This document shows positions 11,746 to 23,887 of a DNA stretch of 64,000 nucleotides, piece after piece. The stretch is from Ursus arctos (lineage: Eukaryota; Chordata; Mammalia; Carnivora; Ursidae): contig NW_026622763.1 in NCBI RefSeq assembly GCF_023065955.2, forward strand, positions 79,775,299 through 79,839,298, written 5' to 3'. The notes below the pieces were generated by a model. That model worked only from the letters and a program-made list of their open reading frames with translations, did no database searches and had not been told where the DNA came from. A program made the position numbers and the translations under genes. Numbering within the stretch: the first letter of the stretch is position 1; every line of letters begins with the position of its first letter.

Positions 11746-11981
11746 TACACATTATTAAAGCAGATGATATAGAAGGCTGCAAAAGGCATGGCTAAAGGCC
11801 TTGTGGCTCCTACTCTATGTCTAATCTGTATCTAATGCATTATCGTTCCTGATACAATTACTTTAAACCAAATAAAAATAATATGCATAGATTTCCTCAC
11901 ATTTCAGAGTGTTAGCAATCTCTGGTTATCGCTACACAAGACAGTGAGGTTAGGGGTAGTACTGAGAGCATGGCAATGAGG

Positions 11982-12148
11982 AGTGCCTGGGTGGCTCAGT
12001 GTGTTGAGTATCCAATTCTTGATTTCGGCTCAGGTCATGATCTCAGGGTTAGGAGATCAAGCCCTGCGTTGGGCTCATACGCTGGGTGTGGAGCCTGTTT
12101 CAGATTGTCTCCCTCTCCATCCGTTCCTCCCCTCCCATTAAAAAAAAT
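11982..12148 (+). repeat. Can-SINE
   Basis: The head AGTGCCTGGGTGGCTCAGTG and the B-box-like segment around CAGGTCATGATCTCAGGGTT are clear. The CT region is short, and the tail is only an A run at about 12139-12147. It looks older than the copy at 7242. I see no clear target-site duplication. Confidence 0.92.
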
Positions 12149-12329
12149 AGTCTAGAGTATAAATGACAGTTTAGGTAGTTTAAATCATCTGAATACATAC
12201 GCATAATCTAGTTGTACAGTTTATTTGTAAAGACGTAGACAATAAGTATCATTGCCTAATACTTTAAAATATTATTTCTTAAAAATTTAAAAGTATTTTA
12301 AAGTATTTTTTAAATGCTTCAATCTCAGT

Positions 12330-12525
12330 TGAAGTGCTTCTCAAAGTGTGGCCTCAGATCAACAGAATACCATTACCTTGGAATTTGTCACATGTACAAA
12401 TTCTCAGGCTTCTTTCAGACCTGAGGAATCAGAAACTCTAGGGTTGGAGCTGAAGATGTATTTTAACAAGCCCTCCAGATAGTTCTGATGCTTACCTCAA
12501 GTTTGAGGATCATTGAAATAGTGGT
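12330..12525. repeat. MER5A-like hAT DNA transposon fossil
   Basis: Terminal wording is present at both ends: GTGCTTCTCAAAGTGTGG at the left and AGTTTGAGGATCATTG at the right, which are near inverted copies. The inner segment GAATCAGAAACTCTAGGGTT and AACAAGCCCTCCAG match MER5A as I know it. Non-autonomous Charlie-group element, inactive. Confidence 0.8.
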
Positions 12526-12689
12526 TTTGTTATAAAGAGCCTCAAGGCCTACAGGATAACTTAGTGACTACACCTGACTAATTCCAATAACCAAGTTTTC
12601 AACTTTATCTTTCAATTTTGCAAACAATTTTTTTGCCCTAGAAAAATATCCTGTGAAAAATTCAAGGCCAATTGAGTTGCGTCTCTTTG

Positions 12690-12850
12690 GTCATGTGCCT
12701 CTCGTTTTGGCAAAGGGCCAGTGCTGAGCACAATCCAGTTACTCAACTCAATTACACCTGATTCATTTAGGCAAACTCAATTGTACTTGACTTTTTCAGG
12801 CCCGACTCGATTGTGCTTTTAAATTCCCACACTCAATTTGATTGTGCTCA
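12690..12850. repeat. Degenerate short repeat based on ACTCAATTGTGCTT
   Basis: Four or five loosely repeated units: ACTCAACTCAATTACACC, ACTCAATTGTACTTGACT, ACTCGATTGTGCTTTTAA and ACTCAATTTGATTGTGCT. Spacing is about 25-45 bases. The origin is not recognised. Confidence 0.5.
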
Positions 12851-15564
12851 AAATTTGTTGTGTGCCACCTTGTAACTTGTAGATTTAAGCACATACCAAA
12901 GAGAGGTGCTTCTAGGGCGGTCTAGAAGATTGGGTTATTGGTATCTGTTTGCAGTTACACCTCCGTCCCTTCTCCCTTCCTCTCTGTCTCCAAGATGGCA
13001 CGCTATAGGGAGAGAGATGCTCCATTGGCCCCTTATATGCACCATATTCTACCTCCCCCGCCCCCCTCCTGCCCTGCTTGAACTCGTGGTGAAGATTTCA
13101 AAGCTCCTAAGAAAGTGATCCTCATTTACGGTCACAAAGCAACTATGTTCAGCCCTTCCTATCTCTCTTAAAAATGGGGAAAATGAGGCACAGAGACATT
13201 GCAAAATCAGAATTTTTTTTTTTAAGATTTCTACCTCACTGGGCTGCGCATCACACCTTCTTTCAGTTGTTCTGTGTCCTAAGGGATGAGATCCTTCATC
13301 TTTGGCAAGTTTTTGAATGCATTCGATAACCCACAAGGCTGAGGGATTAGTAGTCATTTGCTACTCCCTGGGAAGTACTTATACCTGAAAGAAGTTTACT
13401 GAACCCTTGTCAGCAAAATCTAGTCTTGATAAAATAGATGATGATAAATGCTCTGGTTCAGCATTATTAAAGCAGATGGAGGAAGTTGCTGGCCATTTTG
13501 CCTGGTTGTATGGCTTCCAGGTGTCAGAATGAAAACACTTAGGACTTTTATCACAAGAATGGTTTTGTTGGAGATTGGAAGGTAGTGGAAGAAGAAGTGT
13601 TCAATGCTGAAAAGAAGCTCTTGTGACATTTCAGGACTGGGGCCTAATTGCATTCTCCTGCAGTGTTAAGGATGAAGGGCCGTGAGATTCAACTGTCCTC
13701 TCACGGCACAGGACAGATGTCTTATTAGTGGCCACTGTGGCCATGATTAGGCTTCTGATGGTTAGATTAAAAAGAAGAATTTTCTAAACATACATGTTTA
13801 AACAGCTCAGAAAAAGCAATATTGTAACCAACCACAGATTCTGTCCTTATTATCCAGTTAGCTGAATGTTTCCAAGAATTTATGCCAGCTGTGGATACAG
13901 AGCAGCTGGATAAGAAGGTGGTTACAAAACTCGGGGGATGACCTTGATTTGCTTAATTACCTCCCTGACTGTGATCAGTACGTGTGTTAAGGTACATTTG
14001 GTGTAAGATAAGGAAATGCGATCATTTTGTAAAGGATATTTAAAGACTAAGGGGGAACAAAATACAGCCTTAATTGATTGTGGTTCGCTTTTCCAGCTGT
14101 TATTAAAGTAAATACCGTACTTGTGAAGCCGCCACTACAGTCCAGTTCATTTTGAAAGTGTATTTAGGGGTTTGAACATGTTTCATCTGCCTGTTTTTCA
14201 GGACAATGTGTGATCTTTATCATTAAAGAATATCAGCTTAAGATTGCTACTTCTTTTTTTTTTTTTTCCTCCTAAGGGCTGATAAAACAGAGATAGACAC
14301 TTAAATCACAATCTGTTGCCACTTACCTCTTCCCGTGCCCCGTCCCCAAAGATTCTCTGGGCAATGACTTTTAAATATGTTCTCATTATTTTTAATGAGT
14401 GTGCAGAACATATGACGCATAATGCACGAATAGATAGGTGCCCTTGTACTGAACTTGTCAGATGTAATAAAACGTTGAAGGAGTTAAGATGCGTTTTCCT
14501 TTAAGATATTATAATTACTTAAATTAAGATGCCCAAGTACAAATCACATGCTATTCAGTTCCTGTTGCTGCCTAAATGAAGCCCCACCACTATCCCAGGT
14601 CCCTCTCTAAAAAGAATGTTTAATCACAAATGTTAAAAAGACAAAAGAACACTTAATATTGTTATGTCTCTTTAAGTTTACCCTTCTTTAAGTCTGTCCC
14701 GATGGCAGGATATTCAATTATAAAGCAGTTCAATTATGTTTCCTGGCCACTTACTGAGTTATGTGAAGGACTTTTATCACCTAGTCTTTCCGTAATTAAT
14801 TCTTTGCATTTCTTAGAGGCTTAGGAGCAAAGGAAGGATTGTTTAACAGCTTGAAATGTTGTTTCAGTTTTCCCACCTTTCCTCATTCTCTCCTCTTCCT
14901 TCCTCTCTTCTTTCTTCTGACCTCTCATCCTGCCTTTCTGGACACAAATAATAGTGTGGTATCTCTCTGTTACGGGATATATTTATTTCTGCATTACGTT
15001 TCTACATTAAAATGCCAGGTGGTGATGAAGAGGAAGACAATGGTACATTGCATTAAATTACATTAAAGTGCTGGGTGGCGATGAAGATGGAGGTAATAGT
15101 AGGAGAAAGGAGAAAAGTATCCTCAAGAACAACAAAGCCTCCCCTTGATGGTCATTATTTCGTTAATATTGGAGTCTGTGGCTCCTGGTATATGGAACTG
15201 CTGACGTTAGCACCCTGCAGGGGAGTTACAGACTTTCAGCTTAACTTGAAAGGGCTCACCTTCTCCCTCCTCTCCTTCCCAGAAGCTACATATTTCATCT
15301 ATAGACCCTTGACTTCCCAATGGAGGGGAAAAACACAGTGAAACAAAAAAGCAGAAAACAAAACCAAAAACAAAAAACAAACCCCAAAATGGCAAAACAC
15401 AAAAACACCCAACCAAAACATCTTACCCGTTATTTGCTTGCATTCCAACTCCCTGAGACCGAATGTTTCTCTTCTCTGATGCTTATAGAGAGATCGTCAT
15501 TCAGGAGAATTGTCAGCCCTCTATTGCCCTCTATTCCTGGGTCCGTATTGATGATGAAAGGACT

Positions 15565-15725
15565 CAGTTGTTCAACAAATACTGAACACCTACTATTCCC
15601 AGGTTAGCTGATCAAATATTTATTAAACATGTATGGGTTCTAGATGCCATGCCACACACTGTGTGCTCTCAAATGTATTCAGACATGATCCCTGAACTCC
15701 GAGAACTTATGGACAATGCTGAGTG
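15565..15725 (-). repeat. L2/MIR-type LINE tail (antisense)
   Basis: It has CAACAAATACTGAACACCTA, then a second TATTTATTAAACATGTATGG, and then GATCCCTGAACTCCGAGAAC, the antisense 3' end of L2. The start appears duplicated. Confidence 0.6.
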
Positions 15726-17092
15726 TCATTAGAGAAACAAGAATTTGGCATACTACCTATGATCTGTAGGGACGGCAGATGGGAGGGGAAGAGTTGTGCA
15801 CATTTTTTTTTTAGTTGCACAAATTTAAGGAACAAGCTAAGAGGTTAATAGTGAACCAGAAGTTATATAAAAGGAAGAAATCAATCAGGACTTTAAAATT
15901 CTGAAAAATTTCATTTATGAGATGGGATTCTGTTTGGGCCATGGATAGATTCAAAGAAGGAAGGAAAGTAGAAAGTCCAGGGATATGCAGAAGCATGAGC
16001 CAATGGCAGGAAGGAAAACTGAAGAAAAGGGAGGAGTAGAGGAAAGGAACATTTTGGCATAGTGTTAATACTGTTGGCTACTTATGCTATCATGTGAGCA
16101 AAACTTGCATGTCAATAACAAGACTATTTCCAAGGATAATATAGAAATCCATCAAATCTAAGATCCATTTGACGCCTTCTTTTATCAAGTCTGTGTTCGT
16201 AAGTTCTCTGTTTATAAGTTCTGGCTTTAGGTTTATTCCTGAGGCTTGCGTTCAACTGGAGCATCTGCGAGGTGGGAAGGTTCAAGATGGTCACCTTTAC
16301 GTGGCTGTCAGATGGTTTTGGCTGTTGGATGGGGCACCCTGGTTCTAGTTAATGTGTCTTTTCTCCTCCAGAAAGCTAGTCCAGCTTTCCTACTGGACAT
16401 TCTCAGGACAACAAAAACAGAAGATGCAGGGGCTCTTAAGGTCTAGCCTCGCAGGTTGCACAGTGTCACTTCTGCCTCCTTCTCTTTGTCAAAGCAAGTC
16501 ACAAAGCCCAGTAGGATTCAGGGGATGGGTAGATAGATGCCAAGACTCTCTGGAAAGAGCGGCAAAGTCACACTTCAAGGAGGTATAACTCACTGGGGCC
16601 AATATTGTTATAATGTCTCACATTCAGTTAAGAAAGCCGAAGGGAACGCTGTTCCGTAGCAGAATGAGCATTGGTCAGGGTTGTGAGATTCACATTATTG
16701 GCCTAGGGCCACCACTTGAGACGTTCAAGTTTAGAAAAGTCATTTAACTTCTTGGGTCTTATCTTTCTTAATTCCATTCACAAAGAGTTTGTTGAGTTCT
16801 TTTTTGATGCAAGTACAGTGTGAGAGAAGCCAGGGTAGAGAAGCCTTGCCCCTTTCCCTACTTTGTCGTTCAGCAATGTTTTTAGTCATGACACTCTTGC
16901 TAAACATAAACTCCTTCCCTATTCTTGTTACTTTTTTTCTCAGCCCATGTAGATTTACCTTTCTACAGTAGATACCCACAATCTGGACTGGGGACTTGGG
17001 AATAATAGTTGGATTATGGGGATAGTGATAAATTAATACATACTAAAATTATCAAAATTAAAAAAAAATTGACAGTAAACAGGGAGAAGGAT

Positions 17093-17175
17093 TTCCTTAT
17101 CTACTAAGTGAGGAGATTGAACTAATTGGTCTCTTATACCTCTTCGCACTGCAAAATACTATTCTCTGAATTTCT
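17093..17175 (+). repeat. MIR-like fragment
   Basis: It has TTATCTACTAAGTGAGGAGA, then an 'ACTAATTGGTCTC' segment, like the end of a sense MIR. Short. Confidence 0.45.
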
Positions 17176-20100
17176 GTGCATCAAGTTTTGGCATGACACT
17201 CAATACAGATAGCACGTGAATTATGAATGATCTCTCTATATATGAATGGGCCGCGGGAGTGTGCCTCGGCACGTTTGTTTGTTCTGCAGTTCAGAATGCC
17301 TTGGGAGCATTTGACCTAAAGAGTGACTTCTCTTAAGTAAATGTAGAATAACATATTGCCAGAAGAGCTCTCCCTCATGGCCACCTCTTCGACCCCTTGC
17401 CATTGTGGTTCTTGTTGCTATAGCAGTTAATACACATAGATGTAGCCCTTCCTCCAATCATCTGATGCCACCACGGCTGTGGGTACCATATGAGACTTCA
17501 CTCCTATAGTTAGCTCAGAAGGAAACGTGTTCCTTCTTTCCAAAATTGGAAGTTTTGGTGCATTTTCCCATAATATGTTTTTAAATATAACCCATCCGAT
17601 AGAAGGTAAATTATTACATAGTGTTATGCTTTGGAGATACTGTGGAGTGAATAAACCCTGTTGGCTCATTGCAACCCAGGCACAATTTATCAGTATTCCT
17701 TTAACAGAGAGAAAGGAAAAATTCACATTGTAAGAAGCAGGTTTACAAAGAAACTTAAATACAAACTTAAAAACTTACAAGTATAAACTTAAAGTATATA
17801 ACCCGTTTTTTAAGTAGAAATTATCTCATCTGTCCCTACAGTCAGAACTTATTTAAAGCTCATTTCCACTACACATGAAGAAAAGTGAATGAATACAAAC
17901 ACTATTCATTAAGGTTTTGGCCATCCGTAATGTAATAAAAAATCTCCGGGTTCTGAATTCCTCAATTTGAAAAAGAGGACTGTGTCAGCACTAGCAACTT
18001 GTTGAAAACTTGGCAGATATTTTCAATGTACTTATTAATGCAAGCCACCTCAATTCCTCTTTGGTACTAGACAGGTTGTAAATAAATTATATAAATAAAT
18101 ATCAATGCAATTATTAACTTGATAATTTTATGTGCTATGTAGGCATGCAGGGAAATTAAAGATGAAGGCTGCTGAACTTGTGTTTGAGAATATGCAGAAC
18201 AGTGACTATTCTCCATATCCTGAAGAGATAGAAGTACACTAGATCGAGCCTTGTCTTCGGCTACATCACGGAGTACGACTGTAAAACAGAAAAAAAAAAG
18301 TGTAATTTCTCATGGTGGTTAAGTTAATAACATGTCACTATAATTTGTGTACTTCTGAAATAGAAACCAAATCATGTGGGTCCTAGCCACAAAGAAAGTA
18401 AAGGCACATAGCTACAAACAAGCTAGGGGCTTACTTTTTGAGAAGCCCAGCCTTTGCTGTCAGATAGTAGTTTAGAGCTTCCTCCTTAACCTGTAGGGTA
18501 TCTCTCAGAAAAGAATAGCAATAGCATGTAAACGTCTGACTTCCTTCACAACCCTTTGAAAATGTAACCGAGGTTGGTGTTGCCTCTCACCCCTCAGCAT
18601 CCAGTAGCTCTCAAGGGAGCTGGCATGTCTTATCAGACCAGAGCAGCCAGGCAGGGGCAGCCAACACATTGAGAGGCCAGGGCAGTGTGATGGTCAAGGC
18701 CATCGGGCAGGTAGTGAAAGGCCTCTCGCTGTGTTAAACAAATGTGGGTTTCCTTCCTGGCTTCCGCAGGAGCTAATTTTGTTTTTCACTTCTCTTCTGG
18801 CATCAGAACAATAAGGACTCATAAGGCCATTCTGCCTGTGAGGAGATGTGCATTAGATTATCATAAATCCACAGATAAAAAGTACAGTGGTCAATGAGAC
18901 CAGGCATTCCTGGATGAAATAAAAGGTTTAATTGAAAGTACTGTCCCAGGGGAAACATGATTGAGCGTGGTATTGAGTAGACATTAATTACCTCAGACCA
19001 GAGAGCGAAGAAAGTAGAAGGAAGACCATTCCATTATTTTAAGTTCCCAAATCTGCTTTCCTTTATGAGAAGGTGGGGGAATTATTTGAATAGAATGCTA
19101 GGAGGGAAGAAGTGAATTTTTGCTCTACATGATGTTCTTAGAACACCACTCATGTTTTTTAGGAAGTTGCAGCTGAATTGTCTGCTAATACAGATATTTT
19201 TGTTGGAAGTTACAGATCGAGGCCGAGCACAACGTGCACTGATAGGCTGAAGAATGGTTGAAATTGATAAATTCCTAGTCTGTTGTTATAACAATGATTA
19301 GTAAATAAATTGCATTTCTTCATAATTCTAGAATTTTTTTTTATTCTTTATGTTTCTCAGCTTGTTTTTTAGTAGGTTGGGTTTCCATTCTCCAGTGGAA
19401 CAGAAAAAAGAAATAAGTTGAAGTATCTGCACATACGGTACCCATTAAGCACTAGATGGCTTGCTTTGTAGCCCTAAAATATGGCTGCCTTTATAAATCA
19501 GACATGTTTGTTTAGCCAATGCCCTACTTTTGATGTGGCTAAAATAATGGGATGAACTCTACGTCGACAGAGACAAGCCCTAGGATCAAGGACTGCCTTA
19601 ACAAGAAAGTAATTGGTCAGGTGTCTCTTCTAGCAGTCATTAACATGTTTGAATTATGACTTTGATTCTTCTTTTGGGTCAAATAGCATATAAAAAATAT
19701 TCTGGATTACCCACACCTAATATGCAATAGATTTGAAAGGCAAAGACAGGGAGATACCAAATACATTGAGAGTGTTTGATTTGGTGTTTGTACACAGTGC
19801 TGCCCAAGTTAGTAAAACAACCAACCAAACACTGTCGAAGCAACTTTTGGTTTATTTGCTTTTCAGTTTTATTTAGAGTACGTGAAGTCACTCAGTAAGT
19901 GAATTTAAACTTCTCACCCAATTGTTTAGGAGTTGAGAGAGACACGATCTTTGTTTTAAATGTGAAAAACTGCTTTTTTTAGGGTTATTTTGAACAGAGT
20001 AGTTGCCAAATAGCACCAGCTGTCATAATAAAGTAGAAGTGAATGACAGATTTACTCCACCCCATATCAAAACTCAAGAGCGGATATGGTGATCAGATGA

Positions 20101-20979
20101 GCCAAAATAAATGTGAGTTCTTAGAAACATTTGTGAGCTATTTTCTTGCCCAGCTCAGCCCTTCATAGGCATCCGTGTGCCAACACGTCATGATTAACTT
20201 CACATTGTAGGAAATGAGGAAGGGGAGTTTGCTTCTGTACGTATCCCAAATCTACCACCTAATATTCCAAAATCTAATTCCACTTGATTATGGTGGTCAT
20301 GGTGATAGTGGTCTTAAGTATGGGAACTTAATTAGCAGTTTTTAAAATATTGTTTTTAATATTGATAAGCTGTGGCCCATATTGAACTACAATGGGAGAA
20401 TTAACGGATTCAACACTTGTCAGCAATGCTCTTTAAATAATGTTTACCGTGCCCTTGTTCTCAGACATGCATTGGGATAGGTGTTAGTGGTATAAATATA
20501 AATGGCATGACCCTTGTTGTCCTTGAGGTCTTTAAAGATTTATATAATAAGAAATAACCATAATATAACATGATTATTGTATATACAGTGCTAAGGAGAC
20601 CCCGATGAAGGCCCAACCATAAAGAGCAGGTAACAATTGAGATGTGCTTTGTTGGGTAAGTAGGAGTTTGCCCGTGGGTGTCAGAGTGGGAGGAGAGGAA
20701 AAAATGAGTTTTAGGTAGAGAGAAACCCATCCAAATAAGAGGAGGTCTTTGTGACATTTATTTAGTTAATTTTAGTTCCATCTAACAAACATGCTAGAAA
20801 CTTTAGGCTAGCAATGTTAAAAATATGATTTCATAGATGCAAGACACAGCTGTCACTTTTCGTTAGCTTTTGGCCTTTTAATGCCATTATTTCAGAAAGG
20901 GCATTGTGGCAGAGAAATATCAACAAAATAACTTATGAAGTCATCCTAGTACAATTATTTTTTTTATATGTATGCATCG

Positions 20980-21130
20980 TACCAGGTGCTAAACTGGGCT
21001 CAAAGTTGAATTAAACATAATTCCTTTCTTTGATGAGATCACAGTGATAGAATGGAGTTAAGACAGACAGGCCAGGAAATAATTGTAGAATAGAAAAAGT
21101 GATGAGAATCATAAGAATGGGAAAAAGAAA
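20980..21130 (-). repeat. L2-like tail (antisense)
   Basis: The segments ACCAGGTGCTAAACTGGGCT and TCTTTGATGAGATCACAGTG resemble the antisense L2 3' end. A similar weak trace lies at about 20460-20760. Confidence 0.45.
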
Positions 21131-22010
21131 GTAAAATGGAGTTCAGAGGAGGACAAATTGTTTTCTCACCGATAAAATCAGGGAAGGAACAGGTGGCTTA
21201 TATGTGGAGACACAAAATCAGGGTGTTTGCAGATATTAAGTGAAGAGTCCTTTATTCCATTACACGTTCACTGTAAAATTTCTTTTGAGGTGAAAGTAAT
21301 TTCTATATTTTATATATACACGCTTACATGTAAAATAAAGTGCTTTTTTTCCCTTATGCTTGACTTCATTATCATAAAAATTGTAGGTCTGTACTGTCAG
21401 GAAAATGCTTGACTAAAAAGATTCATTCACTCACTATACTTAGTTGAGTCTTCCTTTTTCATGTATCAGCAAATAAAAATGGAGCTGTGATGGATTAATT
21501 AAAAAAAAATTCCTTAGGCATGAACTAAAGTGAGATAGTCCTTGTTTAGTCTTTGATGCATACTTGACTTTGTTGGAAAAATGAAGATCCATTAATTCAG
21601 GGAAGAAAGAAGTCTTGCTCAACCTACATCTAGGGAAATACTGATTGGAAGTGTGCTGAACTTTTAAACTTCTTGTAATTACACACTGATTTTACAGGAA
21701 TTAAGGCCATAGAAATTGCTCCCTTACCCTTGTCCCGCTTTCACATATATATAAAAACAGCAAGGGAGAGGATCATTTGGAAGATGAACACCAAAGAAGA
21801 ATAATGTAAAGTGAAAGGCAATATTCAGTAGCCTAAGCCATTTATTTAAGACTCTGGAGCCACCTGAACAGTCAGTCCCTTTTAAGAACCTGGCAGGAAC
21901 AATGCAGGGATGCGGGGGCAGGAATCGTCCCAGATCTAGGCTACCTACTTCCTCTACCTTGAGAAAATCACACACGGAAGTGACTCTGAAGTGCAGACAG
22001 CAGGATGGTG

Positions 22011-22338
22011 ACTTAGTCCATTTAGGCTGCTGTAACAATACCACAGGTTGGGTGGCTTATAATCAAGGGAAACTTATTTCTCACAGGTCTAGAGGCTGAA
22101 AGCCCAAGATCATGGTGCCAGCATGATTAGGCAAGGGCTGTCTTCTGGACTTCTCGTTGTATCCTTATATGATGAAAATGTCTAGGGAGCTCCTTATAAA
22201 GGTATTAATCCCGTTCATAAGGGTTCCACCCCCATGACATAAATGCCTCCCAAAGGCCCCACCTCTAAATACCATCACCTGGGGTTTAAGATTTCAACAT
22301 ATGAATTTGGGGGGACACCAACATTCAGATGATAACAG
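22011..22338 (+). repeat. Ancestral interspersed repeat, family A, copy 1
   Basis: A well-preserved copy of a common mammalian repeat. It begins TTAGTCCATTTAGGCTGCTG, contains GGGTGGCTTATAATCAAG, CCCGTTCATAAGGGTTCCAC and CAAAGGCCCCACCTCTAA, and ends with a GGGGGGACACCAACATTCAG segment. I know the sequence as widespread but will not assign a family name from memory. A second copy is at 44046-44378 in the same orientation. Confidence 0.8.
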
Positions 22339-23832
22339 ATGAATGAATATATGTGTCAATAGAAAATGTGATACCAAAAGAAAGGAAAGATATGATTAAA
22401 AGAAATAAAAACCCTATGATATATTATTAACCCTTGGTATCTCCCATATATAAATATACATATATATATGAAATATAGAGAGAGATACAGATATATCACT
22501 CAGTTGGGGGATGGGATTATTGGTCTCAATTCACTTCCAAATAGTAGCATTATATATTCATCTTCTTGTCCTAGTCTCATTATGTGTATGTGGATAGTTC
22601 TTTTCCAACCGTAGCCTGTGGACTTGACCATGTGAATTCATTTGGCCAGTTAGATGTTACTGGATGTTTTGTGAACAGAGGCTTTAGAGATACTTTCACA
22701 TTTGCATTCCTGTCTTTCAGCATGTGAGAAACATGTTTCAGATATCCAGTGGTCTAAGGAAGATGCTAGACACATGGAGCAGACATGTACATGCCCCACA
22801 CTTGAATGCAAACCTACTTGAATCCAGCCTAGGTCATGCAAACCCCAGTCAACCTGCAGATATGTGAACGAGAAATAGATGCCTCGTTGTTCATATCCCA
22901 ATTTGGGCATGGTTTGTTATGTAACATTTTTGTGACAGCAACTGACTGATACACTTTTCCCCATTAATTAACTCTGGGTAGATTTCCTTTCTCCCCATTT
23001 TGCTTGTCATAGTGGGGATAAGGAAGATATATCCACATTTTAATTTTGATGGATTTTCCATACTCTACAGAACATAAATGACTTCTTATTTTAAAGTCAG
23101 TTTTATCTGAAAATTACTTTTAATAGAGTAATTGATTTAATTAAGATAAAATGCAAATGATATGTCTTCATTACATATATAAAGGGCATATTATATATAT
23201 ATGGTAAGAACATTCTCCTTACAATAGTCAACATGTGCTGTGAGTTTAAAATGGTTGCTACCCACTGAGATTTCTCAATCGCTATTTGGAATTTAGGATT
23301 ATTTATCATTGATAGTGTTCTAAAGGGGATTGGTTTCCAGCCGGAGTCTCATTAGGTGCAACTCAAACATCAGATGAAGGATAGGGTTAAAACGGCTATA
23401 TTTTCGTCATTTCTTTTTTTTAAAGCCTTCACCAAGAAACAAATTACCCCATCCTCCAGCCCCCACAAAAACAGCACTTTCTTGAGGCAGTGGTAGTACT
23501 GTTACTACACTGTAGCATAATTTAATAAACACGACTCTGCCTTTCAGAGTTCCGTGCCTCAAAGCAAAAGAACGTTTATTGGATCTTCTAAAGAAAATGA
23601 AGGTATTGGAGACAAAATCTCTGCCTTTAGAATTCTTGAGTTGGGAAAAAAGCTGTATTATCTTTACTAGAAGAGTTGTTGTGCCCTAAAAATGAGGCAC
23701 ATACTCAGAATGGTGGGTGTTAGAACATTTTTATACTTTTACTGTAGTGGCTAAATACCTTATTCCGTGACTTCCCAAGATCCCAGTGCAAAGAACTATA
23801 ATCCATTGTCTTTAAACTATCTGCAGAAATCT

Positions 23833-23887
23833 CCCAATCCAAATCCCAATCCCAATCCAAAACTAAAAACTAAAACTAAAAATAAAT
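23833..23887. repeat. (CCCAAT)n / (AACTAA)n simple repeat
   Basis: About four CCAAT-containing units followed by AACTAAA units. Confidence 0.8.

Noticed and set aside
20580..20760. Antisense frame with a TATA-like context as a small gene
   Set aside because: Wording resembles antisense L2 remnants; no support for a gene.
22011..22338. Calling the family A repeat an endogenous retroviral LTR
   Set aside because: I recognise the sequence as a common mammalian repeat but see no retroviral coding or paired LTRs, and I could not settle its class.
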